In this document: in pieces, positions 36,389 through 48,524 of the stretch
How the letters are laid out: every line of letters starts with the position of its first letter
How positions within the stretch are numbered: the first letter of the stretch is position 1
Source of the DNA: Dermatemys mawii
Taxonomy: Eukaryota; Chordata; Testudines; Dermatemydidae
DNA length: 64,000 nucleotides
NCBI GenBank assembly: GCA_007922305.1
Contig: ML677334.1
Span: forward strand, 60,800,858 to 60,864,857
Direction: 5' to 3'
Translations under genes and position numbers: made by a program
The notes under the pieces: generated by a model
Database searches by the model: none
Told to the model about the DNA's origin: nothing
The model's input: only the letters and a program-made list of their open reading frames with translations

Positions 36389-36561
36389 GATGGATAGCTC
36401 AGTGGTTTGAGCATTGTCCTGTTAAACCCAGGGTTAAAAGCTCAATCCTTGAGAGGGGGATCTAGGGTAGAAATCTGTGGGTGAAATTGTGGCCAGCAGT
36501 GGGCAGGAGGTCAGACTAGATTATCATAATGGTCCCTTCTGACCTTAAAGTCTATAATTCT
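36389..36561 (+). mobile_element. tRNA-derived SINE with CR1-type 3' tail
   Basis: A tRNA-like head has an A box (tagctcagtgg, 36395-36405) and a degraded B box (agctcaatcc, 36439-36448). A SINE body follows. The end, 36505-36561, reads gaggtcagactagattatcataatggtcccttctgaccttaaagtctataattct across two segments. Its reverse complement begins the antisense LINE fragments at 45418, 48525 and 53123. Known: cryptodiran turtle SINEs share their 3' tail with a CR1-type LINE that mobilises them. Confidence 0.88.
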
Positions 36562-36681
36562 AACTGACATCTCAGCAAACTCCCTGGGCTCTAAAGAGTC
36601 AGTCTGGATTCTTTTCTTCTCACATAACACCACTGGTAGTAAAGACTCTGCAGGCCAAACTTAGTCCTCAGTTATACCTAT

Positions 36682-37339
36682 TGTGACGGAGTCAGACCAG
36701 AAGGATATAGGAGAGTGCTGGAAGGCAGGTATATTAGTCTCAGGATGTGCAGGTCCCTGTTCCCTGGATAGCCAAACAAAGGCTACTCCAGGCCAATCAA
36801 GACACCTGGGGCCAATTAAGAACCTTCTAGAAAGGAGTAGAAACAGCTAGCCTAATTGGGACACCTGAAGCCAATCAGAGACTGGCTGAAACCAGATAAA
36901 AACCTCCCAGTTAGTCAGGTGGGTGTGGTGTCAGGAGCTGTGGAAGGAAGTTATGCTGTTGGTAAGACTGAGTGTTGGACAACATATCATATTGAAGGAA
37001 GGAGGCTCTGAGGTAAGAGTGAAGTGGAGTTTGAAGAAGCAGGGACTGCTGTGGGGAAGTAGCCCAGGGAATTGTATTGTGTTTTGTGCCTAAAAGGTCA
37101 GCCATCTTAGCTGATACTATTAGGGTCCCTGGGCTGGAGCCCGGAGTAGAGGGCGGGCCCGGGCTCCCCCCTTTTCCATCTTCCATACTGGCCTGTGATG
37201 AAGGTAACTCACTAGGTGGTGACTCTTGCCAATTATACTGAGAAAGGGAGGTCACTCTGGGGCCTAGATGAGTTTCTGAGGCCCCTAAATCTGCCAGGAA
37301 GCGCAGGACCCACAAGTACAGACTTGGAGCTTTGTCACG
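36682..37339 (+). mobile_element. Solo-LTR-like element, copy 2 (658 bp), 4-bp target duplication
   Basis: Begins tgtgacgg and ends tttgtcacg, flanked by ctat on both sides (36678-36681 and 37340-37343). It is the same family as 22633-23290, the same length and strand, with an extra near-repeat of the caatcaagacacctggggccaatt type in its first third. A 134-codon minus-strand open frame (36911-37315) is an incidental reading of the LTR. Copy 1 has a shorter frame in the same place. Confidence 0.8.
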
Positions 37340-37589
37340 CTATGGAAACCTGCCGTCTTCAAATTATGCCTCCAGTTGGGCCTTCTACTTAGTAGTTATC
37401 AATTCTATTGATGGTGAACAAGGGAGAAATAGAGTCCAGCTTCCTTCCTGAAGACTCTGTTGGTTCAGCAGTATTGAAAGGGCTAAAAATAATTGAACCA
37501 AATCCTTGTTTTTGTTACTAAAGTCAGGAGATACAACTCAATAGACACCAGCAGCAATTCTGATAAGAAACGTGTCATTTTTACACGGG

Positions 37590-37725
37590 CTCAAATTTTG
37601 CAAAAGCATCTAAATAACTTAGAAGTCTAAGTCCAAATTTCAATAGTGATTTAGACTGTTAGGAGCTGAAGTTTCATGGAAAATCAATAGGATTTAGACT
37701 CCTAAGACACTCAAAAAATCGTGGT
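37590..37725. repeat. Palindromic miniature-element remnant
   Basis: Left arm attttgcaaaagcatctaaataacttag and right arm ctcctaagacactcaaaaaatc are inverted matches around a centre gaaaatcaataggatttagac. Confidence 0.65.
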
Positions 37726-37740
37726 GCCGACTCTGAGTAC

Positions 37741-37991
37741 AGGTAGGCTGACTTGGGCCCAAAGGGCTTGGGTTGCAGGGGTATAATATTGCAGTGTAGC
37801 TGTTCGGGCTCAGGCTGGGGTCCAGGTTCTGAGACCCTCCCAACTCATGGGGGTCTCAGAGTCCAGGCTCCAGCCCAAGCTTGAATGTCTACATTGCAAT
37901 TGCATAGCCTTGCAACCTGAGCCCTGCAAGCCTGAGTCAGCTGACCTATACAGCTGTGGCCATGCCCGGGGTCTTTTAGTGCAGTGCGGAC
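37741..37991. mobile_element. Palindromic Harbinger-type miniature element
   Basis: The arms pair around a centre near 37850: gcttgggttgcaggg... with its complement ccttgcaacctgagccctgcaag, and caggttctgagaccctcccaac with catgggggtctcagagtcc. The gcagtgtagctg and gtctacattgc words tie it to the 1700 family. No duplication identified. Confidence 0.72.
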
Positions 37992-40984
37992 ATGTTCTTA
38001 AGTGCTTTTAAAAAATATTACCTATAGTCACCTTTCAGAGTAGAACCACACCTTAAGGTTCCCAGAGCAATCTCAATTCTGTTTTCTTTCACGTATGTAT
38101 TATGATAGGGCTTTTGTAATTTTATGGAAGGTAACTCAAGAGTGGCTTACATGTTGCACAGGTAATATGTTATCTTTGTCCCCAGAATTATAATTATCAG
38201 AAACATACTTTCATCTAGCACTCCATCTTTCTCGGTTATAATCATATAGCTCTTACAAACAACTCATCATACAATTTTGAAATGGCCTGATCTTGGTAGC
38301 CCCCAGATCTGTCTATGGCAATAAAATATGTTATGTCTTCGAGAAAGAAATCTCACTTTGTTGATCCCAAATTGGAATCCCTTATTAGAAAGTTTTTAAA
38401 GCACAGCAAAGATAAGAAAGTGCAGAAAGCAAGTGGATCCCCATATCCCTTTGTTCTGTAGTAAGTAGCTTCTTTGAAAAGGCTGCTTTTCCTGTAGTAT
38501 GACCCACTGTTGATTCCATGCTAGCTCTTGACGGAAAAGTGCTGAGTAGCAGAGTTCTGATCTGATTCCCCACATGAGAAGCCAACATCAGATAGACCAG
38601 AGAAATTGTTTTCCACAAAGTGCTTTACATGAGCCAAGGGACAGAATGCATCCTGCTCTAGGTATACTTTGTTACTTCAAAGCAATTTTTTTCCCTAAGC
38701 ATGTCCTCATTAGGGCTACGTACATGTAACGGTTCCAAACAATTTTATTTCTGAGCTATGCAAGCACACAAAAAAGCAGATGAAATATTTCTTAACCAGT
38801 GAAAACAAACCAAAATCAAACCTTTAACCTGAACCTCTGAATTTTGACAGGTTTCAGATTCAAATCTGTACATACTTGATTTCAAAGTTGAAAGGAAAAT
38901 ATTTTTAAAAGCTGATTGGTATGTGACTAAAATCTCACCAGAAAAGTTGGGTCTCAGATGATCGCAGTACATTTGGCTCCAAATCTTGTGATTTTGGCTC
39001 CACTGAATCCAGCCTCATATTGTTCCTCAGTATGGGCTTGGACCTAAACCCAAACCCTAGCCAAAACCTAATCTCAACATCATCATCAATTTCTCAGCCC
39101 ATCTATATGGTACTTTAAACAAAATAGCAGTTTCATTTGCAAATTACGTGGGTGTGAGTTTGAATCCACCAAAAATCTAGCACAGAAGAATGCATTTGTT
39201 TTTTGTTTTGTTTGTTTACTTTCAAGCACTTTCTCACCAGGCCACATCTGTCTAATTGATCAACAGTTTTGGGTGTATTTGTGCCAAGAATCAAATTGCT
39301 TTGAGACTTGCATGGAACAGTTAGGAAATCCCTGTCAGTCCCCATCACTATTAAGCAATCACTTTCCCTGGGAACCTGCTTTTGCTGGACTGGACAAACT
39401 GTCAGTGCTGCAAGTAGCTTTTTGTTTATGTATCCATTTTTTCCCTCTGTGTACTTAGAGAGGACCAAATTGTCAGATCTTGTAAAGGTGGGATGCACAG
39501 CTTGTCTCTAAGTCTGTGGCCCATCCACCTTAGATGTACATTTTCAAAAGAAGAATCTTTTAAAAACACTAGCAAGATGGACAGATTTGCTAATGCAAAG
39601 ACGAGCAAAGTGGAAAAGGAAGTTTATATATTGTAAAGAGTTGCTGCTGCGTAAAATGCAGGGAAGGAATCTTCTTTTGGCTAGTTGGACAGACTTTTGC
39701 ACAGCAGATAGAGACGTAGAGCAATTAGCATTTCAGAGTATAAGTAAGCTAATCTGTTTTGTTTATACAGAAAGGTCCCCTAGAAGAGAGGCAGAAGCGG
39801 AGACATAAGTAATAAGCACGTATGTTTGGAAAGAGTATAATGTACTTATAAATATTATAGTGGCGTCGCTACAGTTAAGGGTCTGGCAACATTTCCATTG
39901 TAAACCCTTATTGTCAGGAGTTCAGAATTCAGCTGTAAAAATTCCAAGGCTGCAACTTGGCATATGTGGGCTTACCTCAGGAAAAGAGATTTCCCTCAAT
40001 CTCCCCCCTCCCAAAACATTGGCACTAACCTATTTGTCTATTTGGAAGTGAAATGAGGCAGCCCCCTATCAGTTCTCTCCAAAAAGCAGATGACTTGTAT
40101 TCCTGTCTCTCCAGAAAGGCTTAGACACTGTGGGTCATTAGTTTGTGCAGCAAACCCAGCATCTTCAGGTACTATAAACAGAGACAACACACCAAATGAG
40201 AAGAGATTACATTATTTCATTCTAAAGTCCAGTTTATTATGAACACCCAGATTCAGAATGAAAATATCACACCACTTTTTAGGAAATGGCCTTCATGAGC
40301 ATATACTACACAGGGACTGAAAGTGCTACTAACAATCTAACCAATTAGTGATCTTACAACTGAACATTTCTCTAGAATGATTTCCTTTGGGTCTGCTAAT
40401 GGTTAATGGCTTCAGTTTGCTAGTTACTGAGCCAGCAGAACTTAATCTCAAAAGGAAGCATCACAATCTGTTCTTGATCCACAAACTATAAGTCTGCAAT
40501 GCTGTAATGTATTAACTGGTATAGCTGGCAAATATAACAAAGAGAAACATAACTAGAAATAACTGGAGTTCATCTGCAAGAAATTTTAAGCTATCAAAAT
40601 AACTAATGATAAGATTCATATTTTAAACTTAGGCCGTGTCAGTACAATATATAGTGGAACATTAAATTGGAAAAAGCACAGTCCATTGTTCTTACAGTCA
40701 ACATTGTAAAGACAACCTTAAATAATGAGTGCTGGAAATCTCTTTTTACCATACACCAGCTTCAAGTCCACATGCTGAGGATCAGGTTGAACACTTTTAG
40801 CTGTTACTTAAGAGATGGTGGATACATTACGCACTAAGTAGCATATTGATAGCTATAATTACATAGGGATTTAGAGACCAAGTTTGGGGGCTAAGATTTC
40901 ATGTGAATGTCACCTGATCCAGGCTTCCGGCTTATGTATGCCGTATCAACCATTAAATTATCATTGCTATTTTGGTAGAGGCGG

Positions 40985-41096
40985 CAAAAAAAAAACGTAC
41001 CCAAAAAACAAAACAAAAAACCCCCTTACTTCCCCTTCCAAACAAAATAAAACACAACCACCAAAACCCCCCAAAACTCAACAAAATCCCTTTCAG
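40985..41096. repeat. A/C-only low-complexity tract
   Basis: About 110 bases made almost entirely of A and C runs (aaaacgtaccc, aaaacaaaacaaaaaaccccc, ccaccaaaaccccccaaaa). The lysine/proline-rich open frame across it is a composition artefact. Confidence 0.85.
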
Positions 41097-42564
41097 GTAA
41101 CAGACTGAGGAGAGCTATGTCACTAGAGACATCTTGAACTGCTAAGGCAAAAAAAAAAGATCACCAAGACAATAAATCAACAAGCTAAGTAAAATCTATC
41201 AGCTATGCCAAGATAGTCTGTAGATTGTAGAACATATGTTTTTACCATGATGGGCATAAAGAGATTTTTAAGGATGGACAAATGAAAAATAGAATGCCTT
41301 TTCAGCCATTAATTTGCCATAAATGGTTAGTAGATAAAAATCTAATTTGTTAAAGGCTCTCCCTTCTGCTTCCTCTGCCACTCTCTCTTTGTATATCTTC
41401 TGTGCCTGAGGGCCAACCACAGTCCTCACTTATATCCTGTACAATCCCATTAAAAATAATGGAGTTAAACAGGGTGTAAGTAGGCAGCAGCACTGAATTT
41501 GGCCCCTAGGATTTTATTTGACCTTAAGAAAATGTCACTGTGAGAAACTATGGTATCCACTGAAGTAAGAATAACCATTGAACAGTATGGTCCTCTAGCA
41601 GGTAGACAGAATCAAGAAGAAGTAAAAAGCAATTGAATAAGCAATTGAATAAACTGTTTGCCAGGATTACAAGGGTGGGTGTAAAACAATCCACTCAAGT
41701 AACTGAAATGAGCATTAGGCTAGTGAGGAAGAACTAGTAAACAAATAAAAAAAATTCCCAAACCAAAGTAACCCAGATCATAATTCCTCATGTAGAAGCC
41801 TTTGGAGTCACTGAAACTAAAGGGAACATTCAGAATGAGATCTCTGTTTTGTGAGCATAGTCTGAAAGTGATTGTTTTGGTAGCTACAAGGCATGCCTGA
41901 GGCTGGACTGATTATGTGTATCACTAATCAGCTAAGGAAGGGAGGCAAGGAGAATGTATTTTGCACCAGAACATTGAAAACGGCTCTTTGAAGTAGTGCA
42001 TGAATAGCTGTGACTGTAGCATTTTAATAACCGGGCAAGCTCTTTGGGACAGGGACTATGTCTTAGATATCTGCAGAGGCCACGTGCATTTTTGACATTG
42101 TGAGTACAATACTGACTCCTGTTGTATCTTACTGATGAGCAGACTGGTATCAAGAGAAATAATTTATTATGAACAGGGATTACAAACAGAAATGAGGAAA
42201 CATACTTTGTACTGCGCTGTATAGTTGCTGCAGCCTGTGACTTCTGTATCCTGGGCTTCTTTATGTGTCCCAGAAAACCAAACACTGCATCTAGAGTATA
42301 CAGAAAGTGAGGCAGCACTGCACTTCCTGGAGGACTTGCTCTATAGCACAACTATTGTAGTCAAGAGAGTTTTGCCACTGACTTCAATGGGCCAGGATTT
42401 CACTCTCTATCAGTAATTACCATCGATAATTAGCACATGCACATCACTGCACATCAGAACAGTGCTAAGAAGAGGAGAAGGAAATGCAAGCTGAATTTCA
42501 AAGCAGCACATTTGCCTTTTTTTCTACTAAAACTAGAGTGAAGAGGATAAAAGGAAGCAATGAC

Positions 42565-42665
42565 ATGCACAAATTTCATAATTGCAGTCCATGGAATATT
42601 AATTGTAATACTGTAATTTAATTTGCCCATTGCCATGGCAGCTGTGTGCTTCACTGATCCCCTTC
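42565..42665. other. Candidate conserved non-coding element
   Basis: Contains dense homeodomain-like sites (ataattgcag, tattaattgtaat, tgtaatttaatttgccc) followed by ccattgccatggcagctgtg. It lacks repeat features. The call is based on appearance only. Confidence 0.3.
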
Positions 42666-44346
42666 CCTGCAAAAAAGTAAATGTACATTATAGCTACATT
42701 TTGTGAGCTCTCAAATGTTCCTTTTTGATGTGTAATTGCTTCTTCTTCATTTGAGTAGCAATTAAGCTGCAGTATGTCTAGGCTTGCAAGTCTAGCAAAC
42801 TTGGAAAATTCCTTTAATTTTTAAAGTGAGCTTGCTTGCCAGGTGGTTTTTCCCCCCAAGCTTGCCAAACTCCAATAATTACAACTTATGTCAAACTGAA
42901 AACATAGTGTCCTGGAACACAGAGGGATTACCATACCACATTAGTGGTCAATAATGCCTGCCACCCTCATTCAGCACGTTAGGGTCCCAAGTCAGCAAAA
43001 TACTGAAATGGGGGCTAAACATCTACCAGAAAGTGAGCATACATCACTTCTTAATGAGCTGGTCAGCATTTTTTGATGAAAAGGTGTTTAATTGAAAACC
43101 CTGTTTTTGGTAAATACATTTTGTTATAATACTGTCAATAAAAAATAATTAAAAGTTCTAACTGGGCCATTTGAATCCTGCAAAATAGAAATAAATTCAA
43201 ACATTTGAGACTCTTTGTGGGTTTTTTCCCATTACCCAACCACTTCTGCTGCCTTGAACATTAATGCTCTCTTCACAGCACATGTTGCTGAACAAGCTTT
43301 GCCACTACTAATGCTCCATGTTGTCATATGCCACACTGGCATGAATGATTACACAACACAAAGATAATGTTGTACAGCAGACACATAATGTAACACATAT
43401 ATATTACATGCAACTGTATTTTAGACCAGGTACTGTATTCCAACAAATCTCTTCATTTCCAAGGTTACTCCACTTGTGCTCTATGTCCATAATTACTAAA
43501 GAGAGAATATCAATGACCATCACCAGGTCAAATCTGAACCCAACCGTTTCCACAGGCCCTGTGGCTTCCATCATTATCTTTGAAGAACTAGCCATCTACT
43601 ACAGTTTGTGTTGCTGTGTGAAATATTTAAGTAAGTGGAAGGATTTTGCCATCAAATAGTACATGCCTATAACAACGCCTAATGAATATTCTAATGTAGA
43701 CTCATCATATGTGAAATGTTGAGATCACTTGTTTCCTGAAGCCCTTCTTTGGGTATAATTTTGGCCACTGAGATTCTAATCACTCCTCAGTGTTGGTCTG
43801 GGTGTTCGTGCCCATGTTGTTGCCTTCTAATTATAGGTGGTCAAATAAAGAAAAAGCAGATTAATGAGCATAATCCCAAATATAAATTACTCAAATTCCA
43901 TTCATTGCTATTAGTGGGTCATCTTGTTATTTATTTGTGGATGTTTACATGGCTCTTGCTGTGCATGAAAGTAATTGAAAATCATGAGTTTCACAAATGT
44001 ATACTGAAATCATTCTTGGATTAGTTACTTTGCTAAAAATGGCAGTCATCTGATCAGGGAGCAAGACAATTCTTATTTGATCAGTCACACACCATGAATA
44101 ATGAAATGATTGAAGTGAACAGTTTGCAAATAGTCCATAGACTGAAAAGACTTATCTGAAGGATTTGGTGAATATCTCTCAATATAGTCTCAGAAATCAG
44201 GAACAGTTTGTGTGTGATTTGAGAAATAAGAAATAAATTCATCATAGTGTTTGGTTTGATGAATGCTTTTTGTCCAGCTGTAGTTGTGATGATCTTGTCT
44301 ATGGTCTGATGTTTCACGGCTCTCCAAAATTTCTGTAGTGCCAGGA

Positions 44347-44560
44347 AGGAAGGGCTTATGGTTAAGGATTTGGACTCAGAAGCTATGGGTTGAATTTCCA
44401 GTTCTGCCAATTTCCTTGGATAATTCAATTAATCTCCCTCTCTCAGCTCAACGTCAGTAAAATGGGGAGAGTAGAACTTTCTTCCTGTCCTTTAATATGG
44501 GTACGCATAAGGCTTAGCACAATGAGGCTCTGATTTTGATTAGAGACTCTAGATGCTACT
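44347..44560 (+). mobile_element. MIR-like SINE
   Basis: Reads gttaaggatttggactcagaagctatgggttgaatttccagttctgcc, then ccttggataattcaattaatctccc and gtcagtaaaatggggagag, the order of a MIR head and core. B box degraded (gggttgaattt). Confidence 0.82.
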
Positions 44561-45166
44561 ATGAGACAAATCATCATTACTGTAATAGTTTAGATATTTC
44601 AGAGATCATCTGTGGATCCCTGCAATTCCCCTTGCTGGCAATAATTTGCCATAATTTCTCATTTTGTTACTGACAATAAAATAAGGAAATCTAAGATTAT
44701 AGGAAAAATCCCCCCAAAATAAAAAAAAATCTCCTCTCTAATTTAAGCACTTCAGTTATGAAGATGCTTGGTTACTCGGTACTGAAATTAGGCTTTCTTT
44801 CAGGGCCTATTTTATAAGCAGCAGTTATCTTCCTGGCATTGATAAGAGTATTCAGGCAGTTGTGAGAGCCATTCTGTAGTCTGCACATGTCTCTCTGTTT
44901 GTATGTAGTAATAAACCCAAGTGGAGTGATGGTGAGCTCAGTTGATGGCTTAAGAATGTAGAGATGCACATATTGAAAATTAGCTTTTTCTGAGCCACCA
45001 GTGTGTACCACTTGGCATCTGTTGTGTCCAGTAATAGCTGATTGATATTTACTGATGAACAAGGAAAATGAACCTAAACTAAATGTCCTAAATACTCATG
45101 CTTCAAACGATTGTAGCTCTATTTACACAACAAAGAGAAATAGGGTGGTTGTAGAAGGAAGTGTCC

Positions 45167-45415
45167 TGGGGTATGTCTATATTACCTGCCGGATCAGTGG
45201 GTAGTGTTTGATGTATCAGGGATCGATTTATCACGTCTCATCTAGACGCGATAAATCAATCCCTGAACGCGCTCCCCGTTGACTCCAGAACTCCAGCTCT
45301 CCAAGAGGAGTAAGTGGAGTTGACGGAGGACCCTCTGAGGTTCACTTGCTACCATGAGGATAGCCAGGTAAGTTGAACTAAGATACTTCAGCTACGCCCC
45401 AGTGTAGCCCAGGCC
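45167..45415 (-). mobile_element. Harbinger-like miniature element, inverted partner of 46022
   Basis: Starts ggggtatgtctatattacctgcc and ends ccagtgtagcccaggcc. Read in reverse complement it matches the element at 46022 almost end to end (gggctacactgggg, aactaagatac, gataaatcgatccctgatacatc, cctgatccggcaggt). An internal fold-back (cgatttatcacgtctcatctagacgcgataaatca) is shared. Duplication not clear. Confidence 0.75.
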
Positions 45416-45417
45416 AT

Positions 45418-45900
45418 AGAGATTAAGGCCAGAAGGTACCACTAAATAATCAAATCTGAACTCTCGTATTTCAGAGGCCACTAACACCACCAACACACTA
45501 AACCCAGCAACCTGAGTTAGACCAAAATATAACAGCCTTTATGAGGCTGAACTATTGTGTGCCATTGATAGTGAGAATGGGAATGACGAGGTACACCAAT
45601 ACCCGAGGCCCCGCAGTGGCAGTGAATTCATAAAGTGAGGAATATCCAGTTGATTCCTGTGTAGCATGTGGTGTGGGTCACTTACTGGGAAATGAAAAAC
45701 CCACAAGGTCACTAGCAATCTAACGTGGGGGAAAATTTCTTCCCTACCTCACATATGGCGATCAGTTAGACTCTGAACATGTGAGAAAGAACCAGCCAAT
45801 GTACCTAGGAGAGAGTTCTCATTTACCAGCTCTGAGCACAAGCTAACCCTTTCCAGTGTCCTGCCTCCAGCTGTGGTCATCTCTAATGTTTCAGAGGAAA
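45418..45900 (-). mobile_element. CR1-type LINE fragment, antisense
   Basis: Begins agattaaggccagaaggtaccac, the reverse complement of a CR1-type 3' end, and includes the conserved ggggaaaatttcttccctacctcacatatggcgatcag block. It ends among A/C-rich sequence near 45900. Confidence 0.7.
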
Positions 45901-46021
45901 GACACACAGACAGATAGACGCTCCAACACCCCCACCCAGCCGCACCTCAAAACAATTCCAACAACCAAACAAAACCCAAAGCTCTCAGTGGCTGGGAAGG
46001 TGTGGAGAGCTGGGAGACTAA

Positions 46022-46309
46022 GGCCTGGGCTACACTGGGGCGGGGGCGGATTTGAACTAAGATACGCAACTTCAGGTACGCTATTGGTGTAGCTGAAGTC
46101 GAAGTATTTTAGTTCGACTTACCTGTCTGTCCCCACGGTGGCTGGTAGACCGTGGCTGCTCCCAGCCGACTCTGCTTACTCCTCCTGCCGAGGTAGAGTA
46201 CAGCTGACGATACGGGAATTGATTTATTGCATCTAGATGAGATGCAATAAATTGACCCCTGATACATCGAGCGCTGCCCACCGATCTGGCAGGTAGTGTA
46301 GCTGTACCC
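46022..46309 (+). mobile_element. PIF/Harbinger-type miniature element (288 bp), TAA duplication
   Basis: Ends ggcctgggctacactg and tagtgtagctgtaccc are imperfect inverted repeats, and taa flanks both sides (46019-46021 and 46310-46312). The interior has paired words (gattgattt-like and cagatgagatgcaataaattg). Overlapping open frames are incidental. Confidence 0.78.
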
Positions 46310-46584
46310 TAAGAAAGTTAGCAGAGAAAGGCAGCGAGATATATTCCCCCCTCATCTCTTAACTTTCAGGTACTCTACAAGGAAGAACCTGTAATGGGCA
46401 GAAAATGGTACATTGTCATGATCACTGCTAGCTCTTCCTCTCCCTTTATACAGGCATCCTAACCCTGGAGACTCCTACCCAGGGTCTAGTCTTGACTTTC
46501 TAGGAATGTGTCCTACGTAATCCTGCTGAAGAAAACCAGGCAGGGGGAACCATGTTTGCTGATGGAGTCCCCCACGAGAAGGTT

Positions 46585-46704
46585 GGGTGACCAGACAGCA
46601 GATGTGAAAAACTGGGACAGAGGGTTGGGGATAATAGTAGCCCAGATAAGAAAAAGACCTCAAAATCAGGACTGTCCCTATAAAATCGGGACATCTGGTC
46701 ACCC
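46585..46704 (+). mobile_element. Tc1/mariner-type miniature element, copy 4 (120 bp)
   Basis: Starts gggtgaccagacagcag and ends catctggtcaccc, followed by TA (46705-46706). The left TA has been replaced. Closely similar to copy 3. Confidence 0.82.
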
Positions 46705-46744
46705 TACGAAAAAGGCCAGAGAGCTGCAGAAGGAGGTGGCTCAT

Positions 46745-47780
46745 CTGTGTATGTGATATTCTGGGGTTCACCCAGACCAGTAATGGTTTCAGTGTCTGTC
46801 TGCCTTGTAACTCTGGGTGTCTTTGTGGTTGTGCAGTGTTGGTTCAGATCCCAACAGCCTGCCACAAGCCTCACCCTGGCTTTGCCCAACCTGGTTACTC
46901 TTTGCAGGCCAACCTTAGAATTCTTCCATCCCTGAATTCACTCCCAAATTACCCTGCTGCAGGGACCAGTCCCTCTCACTAGACCCTCGAAGAGAAAGTG
47001 TAAGATTTGCTGCCAATCCAGAGACAGTAACGTATTCCAACCTTCCAGCTTCCTAGAAGCACACACCTTCCTGATCTTACACAACAGTGATGATTTATAA
47101 TGAAGCAAAACAAGATTATTAACAAAAGGACATGGATTAAGTGATACCAAGTAAAGGGGATAGAGGTAGAAAAGTTTACAGGCAAATAAAAGTGAAAACT
47201 TGCTTCTAAAAGGCTAAAACTTAACCTAGAACTTTGTTCAAGATAGTTGAACAGACCCTTCTTTCCAACTTTTAATGGCCAGCCTGGACAAGACCTATTA
47301 CGGAGATGAAATCACTTGGTTCCTTTGTCTTCTAATGTGAAGGCTGAAAAAGGAGTTTCTGTTCCTTATATCCCCGAGGGGATGTCTTTTCTTACAAGGA
47401 ACGCCTCCTGGGGATTCAATCTTTTGTGTCTCTCTGGGATGCAGGAGTAATGTTAATTCTCTGTCTCTTGAGTTCAGGCTCAAGATAACCCCCATCAGAT
47501 TAGCTAGAGATGGCTTTGTTTACTGCTCATATGTAAACTGAGGTAAACTCACATTCCTTTGTCTATGACTGATCTGTTTATTACCTTTACCTCAGGTAGG
47601 CTGTCTGGTCTAGTAACATCATACAGAGGGAATTAATAACTACATATAATATTGACATTTTACAATGATATTAATAACTAGTGTGCTATTAGTTTCCATA
47701 TGATATTTTGCAAGGTATATTTTGTACAGATATTGTTGCAGTAGTGCGTAGGATGTTAATATAGGGTCACAGCATAGCAT
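46745..47780. other. Unassigned dispersed-repeat-like block
   Basis: I recall similar wording (ttacaggcaaataaaagtgaaaacttgc, cattttacaatgatattaataactagtgtgc) as an abundant turtle repeat, perhaps an antisense LTR element. No ends or coding motifs were found. Short open frames on both strands have no domain. Confidence 0.4.
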
Positions 47781-47802
47781 CCAGTAGTAGAAGGACTTCA
47801 TC

Positions 47803-48318
47803 GGTAGGGTGCACATGGAAGCATCTGAGGTGGAAGGGCAAGGCCTCAGTCAGGGTCCTGTGTATCCTGGAGGGCTGCGGGGTGGGGTTCAGGGTGTGGC
47901 AGGGGATTGGGGCATGGGATTGAGGCACAGACTTATCTCTGGCAGCTCACAGTCAGCAGCCGGGGTGCCCTGCTGACTGCGCTGCGCCCTAGAAGTGGTC
48001 AGCAGCGGGTCTGGCTCTCACCCACAGGCACCCCCCAGTTCCCATTGGCTGGGAAGTGTGGCATGCGGAGCCGGTGCTTGGGGCGGGGGCAGTGTGCAGA
48101 GCCCTGTGGCCCCGCTGCCTAGAAGCTGGACCCACTGCTAGCTGCTTCTGGGTTCAGCGTGATGTCGGAGCAGGTAGGCACTAGCCTGCCTTGGCCGGCA
48201 GGGCTGCCAACGGGACTTTTAACATCCTGGTCAGTGGTGCTGACCAGAGCAAGCTGACCTTGTGCCTTACATGCCGTGACCCAGTAGTGGGTTGTGATCC
48301 ACTGTTTGAAAAACACTG
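47803..48318 (+). mobile_element. hAT-type element, 3' part, GC-rich interior
   Basis: The right end gggttgtgatccactgtttgaaaaacactg is a decayed hAT terminal region, and the next 8-mer is acctaaca. The interior (ggtgccctgctgactgcgctgcgccc, ttcccattggctgggaa) has the GC-rich style of these elements. Left end not identified. Confidence 0.6.
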
Positions 48319-48524
48319 ACCTAACAGTATGCATTTGATGGATTTGACCATATCATTTAAACAGATACTTTTAAAACAACAGTGTTTTTTGCAAAGAGAT
48401 TCACCAAAACTGTTAAAAATAGCAGAGATGCTGAATTTCTTTTACACTCATGTCTTCTGCAGTTGCCTAAAGGTTTCCTAACTTCCCAGTTCCCCATAGC
48501 AAATGACAATTTCCCCATGGATTC

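Larger units (their letters stand above)
37992..44346. other. No gene recognised; longest repeat-poor interval
   Basis: Mostly AT-rich, apparently single-copy sequence. 41440-41510 is a palindromic remnant. 41632-41654 has a direct duplication of aagcaattgaat. Open frames reach 139 codons (41932-42351, minus) but show no domain. Candidate non-coding elements and a low-complexity tract inside are listed separately. Confidence 0.5.

Noticed and set aside
36391..36460. tRNA gene
   Set aside because: A and B boxes are present, but the tRNA fold is broken and the sequence continues into a SINE body with a LINE tail.
36911..37315. 134-codon minus-strand gene
   Set aside because: Lies within a solo-LTR-like element and reads it in antisense; the sister element has only a shorter frame at the matching place.
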